A stretch of 64,000 bases of DNA from J095 sp964517605 (GTDB lineage: Bacteria; Chloroflexota; Anaerolineae; 4572-78; J111): contig CAZFCE010000024.1 of NCBI GenBank assembly GCA_964517605.1, forward strand, positions 1 to 64,000. The letters run 5' to 3'. Of this stretch, positions 8,076 to 16,538 are shown piece after piece (position 1 is the first letter of the stretch; each line of letters starts with the position of its first letter). The position numbers and the translations under genes were made by a program. Under the pieces are notes generated by a model. The model was not told the DNA's origin, searched no databases, and worked only from the letters and a program-made list of their open reading frames with translations.

Positions 8076-9593
8076 TTAGAAGTTGAAGTTGTCGATGTTG
8101 TCTTTGTCAAAGACGGTGGGCGGCCCAAGCAGTACTACGCCATCGGGATCGATGGTGTATTTGCCCAGTTTGCCAGCTTCAAAGGTGTCGCCGGGTTTGC
8201 CAGCGATTTTGCCGGAAGCAATGGCATCGAGGGTGTAGATGGACAGGTAGCCGAGGTCAACCGGGCTCCACAGTTCGAAGGCCGGGGCGGCGCCGCTCTT
8301 TACGTAGTCGCGCATTTGGTTGGGGGTGCCGAGGCCGGTCACAATAACCTTGCCAATTTTATCGGCATCTTTTACCGCGCGGGCAGCCGCAGCGATCCCA
8401 ACGGAGGTGGGGGAGACAATGCCCTTCAGATCCGGGTAGGTTTTCATCAAACCTTGGGCTTCGTTGTAGCTCTTTTCATCTTCGTCGTCGCCGTAAACGG
8501 TGGTTACCAGTTCAATCTTGGCGTATTCAGGTTTTTTCAGTTCATCCTGCATCCATTTGATCCATTCGTTCTGGTTGGGAGCGGTGGAGGTGGCGCTGAG
8601 GATGGCGATTTTGCCTTCGCCGCCGATCAGTTTGGCGATGAGCTGAATTTGGCTGCGGCCAATGCCTTCGGCGTTGGCCTGGTTGACGTGCACGGTGCGG
8701 CCACCGGCGGCAATCTGGGAGTCAAAGCTGACAACCGGGATGCCGGCAGCGAGAGCTTCTTTGCCGGTGGGCAGCAGCGCGTCGGCATCGTCAGCCGAAA
8801 CGGCCAAACCGGACACTTTTTGGGCAATCAGGGAGTTGAGCAGTTGGATTTGTTCGGTGGCGTCGGCAGTAGCAGAACCCTGGTAGTTAACGGTTACGCC
8901 CAGTTCTTTAGCGGCATCTTGAGCGCCTTTGTTGGCGGCATCAAAGTAGGGGTTGCCCAGGTTTTTGGGAACCAGCACGTAGGTTTTGGCACCGGCAGCC
9001 GGAGCAGCGGCCGCTTCGGTGGTGGCGGCAGCAGCCGGGGCAGCCGGAGCTGCTTCGGCTTTGGCGCCCAACAGGGCTTGCGCCGCGTCTTTGCTGGGGA
9101 TGCACAGTTTGGAGCCTACTTCGATGACGTTGGCGTCGGCGATTTTGGCATAACTGGCATCAGCAGCGGCCGCATCGTTGGTGGCTTTGAAGATAGCCGG
9201 GTAGGCCAGCACGTCGCCGTAGAATTTGTCGGCCAGTTTACTCAGCCAGTCGTCGGCTTGCACGCTGTAGTCTTCTTCACAAGCAGCGGCGGTCGCGGTA
9301 GCGGTCGTGGCTTCGGTGGCTTCCACGGCGGCTTCTACCGTGGGGGTAGCAGCTTCGGTGGCAGTCATGGCTTCGGTGGCTTCAACGGTGGCGGTAGCTT
9401 CTACGGTGGCTTCCACAGTGGCTTCTACCGTGGGGGTAGCAGCTTCGGTGGCAGTCACGGTGTCGGTGGTGGTAACGGTGGTGGTAACTGCTTCAGTGGA
9501 TTTTGCATCGCCGCCTTGGGCAAAGGCCGCCGCAACAGGGAACATTACGGTCAATACTACCAGAATAGCTAATACTTTAAACAGCTTACTCAT
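8076..9593 (-). CDS. sugar ABC transporter substrate-binding protein with N-terminal LysM-like domain
   Basis: A secreted protein of 505 residues. A signal peptide (about 1-26, ending AAAFA) is followed by a Thr/Val/Glu/Ala-rich low-complexity linker (about 32-97). A LysM-like module (about 98-168; YSVQADDWLSKLADKFYGD ... SKLCIP) comes next, then an Ala-rich linker. The C-terminal type 1 periplasmic-binding domain (about 205-505) has the rhamnose/AI-2/ribose-type pattern VLVPKNLGNPYFDAANKGAQ. The binding domain would deliver sugar to the permeases encoded upstream. LysM modules usually bind GlcNAc-containing glycans, so this one may tether the protein to the wall or to a glycan; this is inferred. 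An AGGAGG site precedes the ATG. Confidence 0.85.
   Translation of the reverse strand: MSKLFKVLAILVVLTVMFPVAAAFAQGGDAKSTEAVTTTVTTTDTVTATEAATPTVEATVEATVEATATVEATEAMTATEAATPTVEAAVEATEATTATATAAACEEDYSVQADDWLSKLADKFYGDVLAYPAIFKATNDAAAADASYAKIADANVIEVGSKLCIPSKDAAQALLGAKAEAAPAAPAAAATTEAAAAPAAGAKTYVLVPKNLGNPYFDAANKGAQDAAKELGVTVNYQGSATADATEQIQLLNSLIAQKVSGLAVSADDADALLPTGKEALAAGIPVVSFDSQIAAGGRTVHVNQANAEGIGRSQIQLIAKLIGGEGKIAILSATSTAPNQNEWIKWMQDELKKPEYAKIELVTTVYGDDEDEKSYNEAQGLMKTYPDLKGIVSPTSVGIAAAARAVKDADKIGKVIVTGLGTPNQMRDYVKSGAAPAFELWSPVDLGYLSIYTLDAIASGKIAGKPGDTFEAGKLGKYTIDPDGVVLLGPPTVFDKDNIDNFNF
9330..9457 (-). repeat. direct repeat encoding the Thr/Ala/Val linker
   Basis: Bases 9330-9367 recur exactly at 9420-9457, 90 bases apart, inside the linker of the binding protein. 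The surrounding DNA is a degenerate minisatellite coding for alternating Thr, Glu, Ala and Val. Slippage here would change linker length in frame. Confidence 0.75.
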
Positions 9594-9752
9594 TGTTAGT
9601 GGGTCCTCCTTACTTTTTCTTACTTGGCTTTAAAGCTTTGTTTAAGGTGTTAAAACTTGAGTGTACTGATAACTGCTTACTGAAATATTGTTGGGCTACT
9701 TCTAATCCTCCTTTGTTGGGTTGTTGGGCCGGGTGACTTCGACGTCATCCAT

Positions 9753-9766
9753 CCCAAACGTTTTGG
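9753..9766. promoter_or_regulatory. near-palindromic operator candidate at the binding-protein promoter
   Basis: CCCAAACGTTTTGG is a 14-bp palindrome centred on CG with one mismatched pair, the layout of LacI-family operators. It lies immediately downstream of the -10 hexamer read on the minus strand, so a bound repressor would cover the transcription start. Confidence 0.45.
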
Positions 9767-9794
9767 ATTGTATCACCAATTGTCGAAAAATCAA
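9767..9794 (-). promoter_or_regulatory. sigma-70-type promoter for the LysM binding-protein gene
   Basis: Read on the minus strand: TTGATT (9794-9789), 16-bp spacer, TACAAT (9772-9767). It would start a transcript with a leader of about 165 nt before the binding-protein ATG. The binding protein can thus be expressed separately from the upstream ATPase and permease genes. Nothing else is evident between 9594 and 9887. Confidence 0.5.
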
Positions 9795-9887
9795 TTATGG
9801 GTTATACCAGAACTAGGTCTGATATTGACAATGGTAAAGTTCTCTCCAAAAGGGGGAATAAAATCCCCCCCTGAAAAGATGGTGACG

Positions 9888-11864
9888 TTATTGGGCGCAG
9901 CGGAACCCCAGGTCGTCGTTGGCGGCGTTGGGCGCGGCGGCAGAACGGTTGGAGGAGCGCACCTGGGCTTCGTCATCAAACCAGCCACCGCCCCGGGTTA
10001 CATGCAGATTGTTGCTGTAGAATTTGTCTACGTAGGTGCTCTTGGGATAACCCTGGTAGGGGCTGGCTGTCCATTCCCACACGTTGCCGGCCATATCTTC
10101 TACGCCATAGGGGCTGGCTCCCGCCGGGAAGCTGCCCACCGCCACGGTGCCGCGAATGCCGGTGGCTTTGATGTTGGCGTTGGCGGCCACAAATTCATTG
10201 CCCCAGGGGTAGATGTTGCCTTTTTGGCCGCGCGCGGCTTTTTCCCATTCAAATTCAGTGGGGAGCCGTTTGCCCAGCCATTGACAAAAGGCGATGGCAT
10301 CGTTCCAGCTTACTTTGATGACCGGGTGGTTGCCGTGGCCTTCTACGTAGGTTCGCCAGGTTTTCTTGGCGTTGCTCTTTTCGGCTTCGGTTTTGTAGCC
10401 GGTGGCGTTGACGAACATGGTAAAGTCGTCGTTGGTTACTTCAAAGTGATCAATTTTAAAGGCGGCCACATCCATTTGCTGTTCCGGGCTTTCGTTGGGT
10501 TCGGTTTTGTTGCTACCCAAAATAAACGACCCGGCTGGAATTTCGATCATATCCTCTTCTGGTTGGGGCAGCGTGGTGGGCGTAGCGGCGGCAGCATTCG
10601 CGCCGTTGGCGGCAGGGGCCGCGGCGTTGGTTGGTACCGGCGTAGGCGAGGGCCGGGGCGTGGGCGTGGGCGGAATTTGGCCCGGCGTGGGCGTGGCTTT
10701 TAATACCACCGCTGGCTGCGGTGTGGCGGTCGGCGGTGCCGCGGTGGGGACGGGCGTAGCCAGCACCGGCGTGCGGGACCAGGCAAAGAACGTGCCAAAC
10801 AAAACCGCTATCACCACGGCCACGGTTGTGGTTAACAGGGTTGACGCATTGAATTTTATGCTGCCGTTAGAAATTTTTTGGCCAATGTTGGGCAGCAGAA
10901 TGGCAAACACCAGCAGCAGCCCAATGGCAATGCTCTGCACCTGGCCCTGAATATTTACCAGGCTCATACCAAAGCGCATAATCCCAATCAACACCAGCGA
11001 CAGGATTGCGCCGACCATGGTGCCGCTGCCGCCGGAAATACTCACGCCGCCCAGCACGGTGGCCGTAATCACATCAAGCTCAAGGCCCAGGCCAATATCG
11101 GGGCGGGTGCTGCCAAAGCGCGAGGCGATTACAATACCGGCCAGCGCCGCCATAAACCCGGAGAGTACGTAAATGCTCATTTTTATGCGGTCAACCGGCA
11201 CGCCGGAGTAGCGGCTGGCTTCTTCGCTGTTGCCAATGGCGTACAGGTAACGGCCCAGCGTGGTTTTGTGGAGAATCAGCCCAAAAATCAGGGCAAACAC
11301 CACAAACAGCACCAGCGAAAACGGCACGGGCGTGCTGCCAACTTTGCCCTGCCCAATGTAGGTAAAGGCTTCCGGGTAGCCGCGCGCGGCCTGGTCGCCG
11401 AGCATTACGTAGGCCATCCCGCGATAAAAAGCAAAGGTGCCCAGCGTTACCACCAGCGCCGGTAATTTTACTTTGGCAATGAGGTAGCCGTTAAACAAAC
11501 CGGCCAGGCTGCCCAATACCAGCGCCACGGCGGCGGCCACCCAAATGTTTATCCCGGAGTTGAACATTAAGCCCATCAACGAGGCGCACATGGCCAGGTT
11601 AGAGGCCACCGCCAGGTCAATATTGCCGGTGATGATAATAAACACCATCGGCAGCATCATCAAGCCCATTTCGATAAAGTCCGAGGCGGTGCGGAACATG
11701 TTGTTGGCGCTTAAAAAGAAAGGCGAGATGATGGTGTTGACAATACAAGCGATAATCAGCAGTAAAACCAGCATCCATTCCCACCGCAAAAAGAAGGATA
11801 CGGCGGTTTGCTTGGGAGGGCGAAGGCTTACTTGTGGAGCCTGGGTTTTAGTTTGAATGGTCAT
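9888..11864 (-). CDS. sugar ABC transporter permease fused to an extracytoplasmic FGE/SUMF1-like domain
   Basis: A 658-residue fusion. Residues 1-330 are a complete RbsC/RhaP-type permease (BPD_transp_2) with the usual hydrophobic helices and the GVSISGGSGT signature near 273-282. One extra hydrophobic segment (about 343-361) leads into a Pro/Thr/Ala linker (365-435). A formylglycine-generating-enzyme/sulfatase-modifying-factor-like domain occupies 438-658, with MIEIPAGSFILG, LPTEFEWEKAARG, MAGNVWEWTAS and RGGGWFDDEAQVRSSNR. The paired active-site cysteines expected near the RGG motif of true FGEs are absent, so a binding rather than oxidase role is likely. The start overlaps the upstream permease stop by one base (TAATG). 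No frameshift is needed; the fusion is a continuous frame. Confidence 0.85.
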   Translation of the reverse strand: MTIQTKTQAPQVSLRPPKQTAVSFFLRWEWMLVLLLIIACIVNTIISPFFLSANNMFRTASDFIEMGLMMLPMVFIIITGNIDLAVASNLAMCASLMGLMFNSGINIWVAAAVALVLGSLAGLFNGYLIAKVKLPALVVTLGTFAFYRGMAYVMLGDQAARGYPEAFTYIGQGKVGSTPVPFSLVLFVVFALIFGLILHKTTLGRYLYAIGNSEEASRYSGVPVDRIKMSIYVLSGFMAALAGIVIASRFGSTRPDIGLGLELDVITATVLGGVSISGGSGTMVGAILSLVLIGIMRFGMSLVNIQGQVQSIAIGLLLVFAILLPNIGQKISNGSIKFNASTLLTTTVAVVIAVLFGTFFAWSRTPVLATPVPTAAPPTATPQPAVVLKATPTPGQIPPTPTPRPSPTPVPTNAAAPAANGANAAAATPTTLPQPEEDMIEIPAGSFILGSNKTEPNESPEQQMDVAAFKIDHFEVTNDDFTMFVNATGYKTEAEKSNAKKTWRTYVEGHGNHPVIKVSWNDAIAFCQWLGKRLPTEFEWEKAARGQKGNIYPWGNEFVAANANIKATGIRGTVAVGSFPAGASPYGVEDMAGNVWEWTASPYQGYPKSTYVDKFYSNNLHVTRGGGWFDDEAQVRSSNRSAAAPNAANDDLGFRCAQ

Positions 11865-12880
11865 TATTGCGCTCTCCTGGCATTGGCTATTGATTTTTGT
11901 AACCGCTTGAGAATGGCCGAGTCCACAATAACGGCCAGCAAAATCAGCAAGCCTTGCGCGGCAAGTTGCCAGAACGGTGAAATGCGGATGAGGGTGAGCG
12001 AGTTGTTGATAATACCCAGCAACAACGCGCCCAGCAGCACGCCGGTTACGGTGCCGCTGCCGCCCATAATGTTAACGCCGCCCACCACCGAAGCCGCCAC
12101 GGTTTGCAGTTCAAACCCCAGCGCGGTGTTGGTTTGGGCGGCCTCAAACCGGCTGGCCCACAACACCCCGGCCAATCCGCACAACAACCCGGAAATGGCG
12201 TACACCATAAAGAGCACCCGCTGCACCTGCACCCCGGCCACCTGCGCGGCATCGGAATTGCTGCCTACGGCGTAGATATCGCGGCCCGGACGGGTGTAGT
12301 TTAAGAAGTAGTACACCACCACCGCCACCACAATGGCAAAAATCACCAGGTTGGGCAGCCCCAGCGGCGTCCCTTTGGAGAGCATTTTAAAGCTTTGCGG
12401 CATTTCAAAGGAGTTAACCCAGGTGCCCTGGCTGTACAAAAACACCAGCCCGCGATAAATGCTCAGCGTACCCAGCGTGGCGATAATCGGCGGGACGTTA
12501 CCAACGGTAATCACAAAACCGTTAAAGCTGCCCAGCACACAGCCCAGAGCCATGCCCAGCACCACCGCCACCACCGGCGACATTTCCGGGTTCATTTTGA
12601 TGACAAAGCCCACCATCATCGCTACCAGCCCAATCATGGAGCCAACCGACAGATCAATGCCGGTGGTGATGATGATCATGGTTTGGGCCAGCGCCACAAT
12701 GGCCAAAATTGAAATATTCATCAAAATATCGCGAAAGTTTTCCAGCGTTAAAAAGTAGGGGCTGCGCAGGCTAACCCCCACCACCAACAGGACAATGAAG
12801 GCGATAATCCCGGTTTCGCGGAATTTGGCCAACGTGAGAACAATACTTTGTTTAGGGGCGCTAACTGTTTGCGTGGTCAA
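11864..12880 (-). CDS. sugar ABC transporter permease (RbsC/RhaP-type)
   Basis: A 338-residue BPD_transp_2 permease of standard length with about nine to ten hydrophobic helices. The family motifs GIDLSVGSMIGL (about residues 91-102) and VVGGVNIMGGSGT mark the cytoplasmic loop region that contacts the ATPase. It overlaps the ATPase stop by four bases (ATGA) and the fused permease start by one. Two different permeases in one cassette suggest a heterodimeric channel. The substrate is probably a deoxysugar or related pentose/hexose, from context. Confidence 0.9.
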   Translation of the reverse strand: MTTQTVSAPKQSIVLTLAKFRETGIIAFIVLLVVGVSLRSPYFLTLENFRDILMNISILAIVALAQTMIIITTGIDLSVGSMIGLVAMMVGFVIKMNPEMSPVVAVVLGMALGCVLGSFNGFVITVGNVPPIIATLGTLSIYRGLVFLYSQGTWVNSFEMPQSFKMLSKGTPLGLPNLVIFAIVVAVVVYYFLNYTRPGRDIYAVGSNSDAAQVAGVQVQRVLFMVYAISGLLCGLAGVLWASRFEAAQTNTALGFELQTVAASVVGGVNIMGGSGTVTGVLLGALLLGIINNSLTLIRISPFWQLAAQGLLILLAVIVDSAILKRLQKSIANARRAQ

Positions 12881-14388
12881 TTTAGCCCTCCTGCTACGGA
12901 CTGCGTGGCAGCCAACATAATTTTTTCCTGGGTTGCTTCGGCGCGGGTAAACTGGGCGGTTACGTAGCCCTCGCGCATTACCAAAACACGGTCGCTCATG
13001 CCCAAAATTTCGGGCAATTCCGATGAAATCATCAAAATGGCCAGTCCCTGCGCGGCCAGTTCGCTCATCAGGCCGTGAACGGCGGCTTTGGTGCCAACGT
13101 CAATCCCGCGGGTGGGTTCGTCTAAAATTAAAATGCGGGGCTGGGTAGATAACCATTTGGCCAGCACCACTTTTTGCTGGTTGCCGCCCGAAAGTTCTTT
13201 GGCCTTTTGCCAAATGCTCGAGGCTTTAACTTCCATTTGGGTGGCGGCGTCTTGCGCGGCCAGGTTGGCCGGGCCGTTTTTTATCCAGCCGCCCGCCGAA
13301 TATTGGCCCAACGTGGGCAGGGTAATGTTGTGGGTTATGCTCAACGGCAAAACCAGGCCGTGGTGCTGGCGGTCTTCGGGTACGTAGGCCAGCCCCAAAT
13401 CCATGGCCTGTTGCGGGCTGGTGATTTTTACCTCTTTGCCGTTAATTTCAATGCGACCGCTGTTAGCCGGAGAAATGCCAAACAGGGTGCAGGCCACATC
13501 GGTGCGGCCCGCGCCCACCAGCCCGGCCATCCCCAAAATTTCGCCTTTGCGCAGTTCAAATGAAACGTTGGTGAACACCCCTTCCAGCGACAGGTTTTCA
13601 ACGCGCAGCATCACTTCGCCGGCTTCTACATTTTGTTTGGGGAACAGGTCGCTCAGGGTGCGGCCCACCATCAACTGAATGAGAATGTCGGTGGTGATGC
13701 CGGCCATGGGGCGGGTGTCTACATAAGCGCCGTCGCGCAGCACGGTCACGCGGTCGGCCATTTCAAACAAATCTTCCAGCCGGTGCGAGATAAACACAAT
13801 GGCCGTGCCTTTCTCGCGGAGTTGCCGCACAATGCGGAACAGGTCGGCCACCTCGGCCAGCGTTAACGACGAGGTTGGCTCGTCCATAATTAAAATTTTG
13901 GCGTTTACCGATAGCGCGCGGGCAATTTCGACCATTTGCTGCTGGGCCACGCTCAGGCTGCGGGCTTTGGTTTTGGGGTTTAGCTCAACCCCCAGCGTGG
14001 TGAGCAGGCTTTGGGCTTCGGCGTACATGCCTTTCCAGTTGATTGTGCCGCCAATTTGCGTGGGCTGGCGGCCCACAAAAATGTTTTCGGCAATATCTAA
14101 ATCCGGGAAAAGGCTGGGTTCCTGGTAGATGGCGGCAATACCGTGCTGGCGGGCCGCCAGCGGGTTATCAAAATGCACCTGCTGGCCGTTGAGGTAAATT
14201 TCGCCATCATTGGGTTGGTGAACGCCGGTGATGATTTTGATGAGCGTTGATTTTCCCGCGCCGTTTTCACCCAGAATGGCGTGAACTTCGCCGGGGTACA
14301 GGTTAAATTGCACCCCGCGCAACGCGTGAACACCGGCAAAATTTTTACTAATGTTGGTCATCTTTAGGATGGGTTCGGTCATAGTCAC
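12877..14388 (-). CDS. sugar ABC transporter ATP-binding protein, duplicated ATPase (RbsA-type)
   Basis: A 503-residue tandem ABC ATPase. The N-terminal domain has Walker A GENGAGKSTLIK, signature LSVAQQQMVEIA and Walker B ILIMDEPTSSL. The C-terminal domain has a degenerate P-loop (GLVGAGRTD), the signature LSGGNQQKVVLAK and ILILDEPTRGID. This pattern, with a dead second Walker A, is normal for RbsA/MglA/AraG proteins. It powers the two permeases that follow with overlapping frames. The ATG is preceded by GAGGGGTG. Confidence 0.92.
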   Translation of the reverse strand: MTMTEPILKMTNISKNFAGVHALRGVQFNLYPGEVHAILGENGAGKSTLIKIITGVHQPNDGEIYLNGQQVHFDNPLAARQHGIAAIYQEPSLFPDLDIAENIFVGRQPTQIGGTINWKGMYAEAQSLLTTLGVELNPKTKARSLSVAQQQMVEIARALSVNAKILIMDEPTSSLTLAEVADLFRIVRQLREKGTAIVFISHRLEDLFEMADRVTVLRDGAYVDTRPMAGITTDILIQLMVGRTLSDLFPKQNVEAGEVMLRVENLSLEGVFTNVSFELRKGEILGMAGLVGAGRTDVACTLFGISPANSGRIEINGKEVKITSPQQAMDLGLAYVPEDRQHHGLVLPLSITHNITLPTLGQYSAGGWIKNGPANLAAQDAATQMEVKASSIWQKAKELSGGNQQKVVLAKWLSTQPRILILDEPTRGIDVGTKAAVHGLMSELAAQGLAILMISSELPEILGMSDRVLVMREGYVTAQFTRAEATQEKIMLAATQSVAGGLN

Positions 14389-14399
14389 CCCTCTGTAAC

Positions 14400-15170
14400 T
14401 TAAACTAGGATCACGTCCACGTGATGCTCTTTAACCTGGTCAACCAGGTATTGTGGCGCGTCAACATCGGTGATTATAGAATCAAGCTGGTGAAGCTGGG
14501 CAAACGTGGCTGCCGACACCTTGCCCCATTTGCGAGAGTCCAGCACGCCCACCACCCGGCGGCAGCGTTCTACCATTCCCCGTTTCATTTGCGCTTCTTC
14601 CAGCCCGGCGTCGGTCAGCCCTTCTTTTATACTGAGGCCCCGCGCGCCAAAAAAACCAATCTCAATGTTAACCCCCGCCAAAAACGGAGCCTGGGGCTGG
14701 CCCGCCACCGAAATTGAGGTGCGCCGCAGGCTGCCGCCCGGCATAAAAACATGGATGTGGGGCGCATCGAGCAGGTTTATGGCAATGCGCAGACTGTTGG
14801 TAATAATGGTTAGTTCTGACCGCTGCTTGAGGTGGGGCAGCATGGCCTGGGCCGTGGTGCTGGCATCCAAAAAAATGGTATCGCCGTCGTGCACCAAACC
14901 GGCAGCCGCCTGGCCGATGCGCGCTTTTTCGGCGGATTGCTGCTGCTGGCGCACGTCAAAGGAAAACTCCGGCATGGCGTTAATGGATAAAGCGCCGCCG
15001 CGAGTGCGTTGCAACACGCCCTGCTCGCTGAGCGCCTGCAAATCCTGCCGGATGGTGACTTCGGACACGTCAAAACGGGCGCTCAGGTCAACCACAGATA
15101 ACTGCCCGGCATCGGTTAAGGCTATCACGATATTTTGCCGTCGTTCTGCAAGGCGATGCTCTTTGCCCAA
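14400..15170 (-). CDS. DeoR-family transcriptional regulator of the leftward sugar operon
   Basis: A 256-residue regulator from the chosen start. The N-terminal winged HTH is LSVVDLSARFDVSEVTIRQDLQAL, split here as LSARFDVSEVTIRQDL, and the C-terminal phosphosugar-sensing domain has FLDASTTA and GARGLSIKEGLTD motifs. The frame stays open to a TTG at 15263, but that codon is the -35 box of its own promoter. A TTG at 15170 with AAAGAGG a few bases upstream gives the family length and a leader of about 60 nt, so I use it. DeoR proteins usually repress and are relieved by a phosphosugar of the pathway. Confidence 0.8.
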   Translation of the reverse strand: MGKEHRLAERRQNIVIALTDAGQLSVVDLSARFDVSEVTIRQDLQALSEQGVLQRTRGGALSINAMPEFSFDVRQQQQSAEKARIGQAAAGLVHDGDTIFLDASTTAQAMLPHLKQRSELTIITNSLRIAINLLDAPHIHVFMPGGSLRRTSISVAGQPQAPFLAGVNIEIGFFGARGLSIKEGLTDAGLEEAQMKRGMVERCRRVVGVLDSRKWGKVSAATFAQLHQLDSIITDVDAPQYLVDQVKEHHVDVILV

Positions 15171-15234
15171 AAGAATACCTCTTTGTGTTTTCGGATTGAT
15201 TTGTAATGCGGGAGTTTTGAAAGAAATCGAAAGT

Positions 15235-15263
15235 ATTATACCAACTTCGGAACAGGTTGTCAA
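15235..15263 (-). promoter_or_regulatory. consensus sigma-70 promoter for the deoR-led operon
   Basis: On the minus strand TTGACA (15263-15258), 17-bp spacer, TATAAT (15240-15235): a perfect consensus promoter. It drives the regulator and probably the ABC cassette behind it. Confidence 0.85.
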
Positions 15264-15345
15264 AAATAGTTGGTCTGATTATGGCAGGCCAAAATGGGGG
15301 TGACAAAGACTGTAGAAATTTAAGGTTGCAGACGCGGTTGTTGTC

Positions 15346-15374
15346 TTGACAAATAAAAATTTTTGGGTTAATCT
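15346..15374 (+). promoter_or_regulatory. sigma-70 promoter for the lacI-led rightward operon
   Basis: TTGACA (15346-15351), 17-bp spacer, TAATCT (15369-15374). The predicted start falls inside the palindromic operator just downstream, about 90 bases before the regulator ATG. Confidence 0.75.
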
Positions 15375-15378
15375 TGGT

Positions 15379-15417
15379 TAACCGCTTACGTAAGCGGTTA
15401 CGCAACCGCTTACGTAA
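15379..15417. promoter_or_regulatory. palindromic LacI-family operator with a second partial copy
   Basis: A 22-bp perfect palindrome (15379-15400) with core CGCTTACGTAAGCG is centred on CG as in LacI operators. The left 14 bases, AACCGCTTACGTAA, recur at 15404-15417. Both sit at and just after the predicted transcription start of the lacI-type gene, the expected place for autorepression. Confidence 0.75.
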
Positions 15418-15470
15418 AAGAATTTACTTAAACCCCCTGTTTAGTTGAATCACATTGGTGTGTAAGCTCA

Positions 15471-16538
15471 ATGGTACGAGTTAGAATTCAGGATGTGGCC
15501 GAACGGGCCGGCGTTTCAACCGCAACCGTATCGCACGTAATTAACCAAACCCGGTTTGTTAGCGATGAAACCCGCCTTAAAGTTTTAGAGGCCATCGAAG
15601 AATTGAATTATCAACCCAGCGCCATTGCCCGTGGTTTGGCCACCAACTCCACGCAAACCATTGGGCTGGTCATCTCCGATATTGCCAACCCGTTTTTTAC
15701 CGCCGTAGCCCGTGGGGTTGAGGACGAAATCAACCAGCACGGCTTTCACACCATTTTTAGCAACACCGATGAAGACCCCGACCGCGAAGACGAATACCTG
15801 CGCCTGTTGTTTGCCCGCCAGATTGACGGGTTGATTATTGCGCCCACCGGCGTGCCCTCGGACCGGCTGGTTCGCATGGCCGAAGCTGAAATCCCCATTG
15901 TGCTGCTTGACCGCAGTATGCCCGGCCTCGATGCGCCGCTGGTCAGCGTGGATAATGAAGGCGGCGCGTACATGGCCACCCGCTACCTGATTGAGTTGGG
16001 GCATCGCCGGATTGCTGTATTGATGGGGCTGGAAACCATCTCTACCCAGGTGGCCCGGTTAAACGGCTACAAACGAGCCATGCAAGAAGCCGGCCTGCCG
16101 CTGGAAGATGCGTTGGTGGTTCACGCCGATCCCCGTATGGCCGTTAACCAGTTTGGCAACGGTGTGGCCTTACCCCCTACCTTTTTAACCAACAACCAAA
16201 TGACGCCCGCCGCTTTTTACGCGCTGCAAGGGCTGCTTGACCTGCCGCAGCGGCCAACGGCCATTTTTGTGGCCAATAACCAGATGACGCTGGGCACGTT
16301 TTACGCCCTTAAAGAGCGGGGCCTATCCTGCCCCGGCGATATTTCGCTGATTAGCTTTGACGACCACGATTGGGCCACCCTGTTTGCGCCGCCGTTAACG
16401 GTGGTGCGCCAGCCCACCTATCAATTGGGGCAAATGGCGGCCCGGCTGTTAATAAAACTAATGGATCACCAGGATTTCGAAGTTCCCTCGCCCGTTTCGG
16501 TTGAGTTAATCATCCGCGAATCTTGCCGCCGGTTATAA
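15471..16538 (+). CDS. LacI-family transcriptional regulator
   Basis: A 355-residue regulator. The DNA-binding domain has RIQDVAERAGVSTATVSHVI at residues 5-24 and the hinge YQPSAIARGLA, followed by a type 1 periplasmic-binding-like sugar sensor (GLVISDIANPFF ... FVANNQMT ... SLISFDDHDW). Residues around 242-253 and 281-292 echo each other (NNQMT, then FYAL), an unusual internal similarity, but overall length is normal. It is divergent from the deoR-type gene and heads the second ABC cassette. The palindrome at its promoter suggests it represses itself and the downstream import and catabolic genes until a sugar binds. Confidence 0.92.
   Translation: MVRVRIQDVAERAGVSTATVSHVINQTRFVSDETRLKVLEAIEELNYQPSAIARGLATNSTQTIGLVISDIANPFFTAVARGVEDEINQHGFHTIFSNTDEDPDREDEYLRLLFARQIDGLIIAPTGVPSDRLVRMAEAEIPIVLLDRSMPGLDAPLVSVDNEGGAYMATRYLIELGHRRIAVLMGLETISTQVARLNGYKRAMQEAGLPLEDALVVHADPRMAVNQFGNGVALPPTFLTNNQMTPAAFYALQGLLDLPQRPTAIFVANNQMTLGTFYALKERGLSCPGDISLISFDDHDWATLFAPPLTVVRQPTYQLGQMAARLLIKLMDHQDFEVPSPVSVELIIRESCRRL

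Noticed and set aside
8316..9572. Long open frame (418 codons) opposite the LysM binding-protein gene
   Set aside because: It is Gly/Phe-rich because it reads the reverse complement of the Ala/Thr-rich linker and binding domain; no ribosome-binding site, and the opposite frame has clear domains.
10560..11100. Permease-FGE junction considered as a frameshift or misassembly of two genes
   Set aside because: The frame is continuous through a Pro/Thr linker typical of secreted proteins of such organisms, with an extra membrane helix in the expected place, so a true fusion is more likely.
16141..16325. Internal NNQMT/FYAL echo in the LacI-type protein considered as a tandem duplication
   Set aside because: Protein length and flanking motifs are normal for the family, and DNA similarity of the two copies is low, so it is probably chance or a minor gene-conversion trace.
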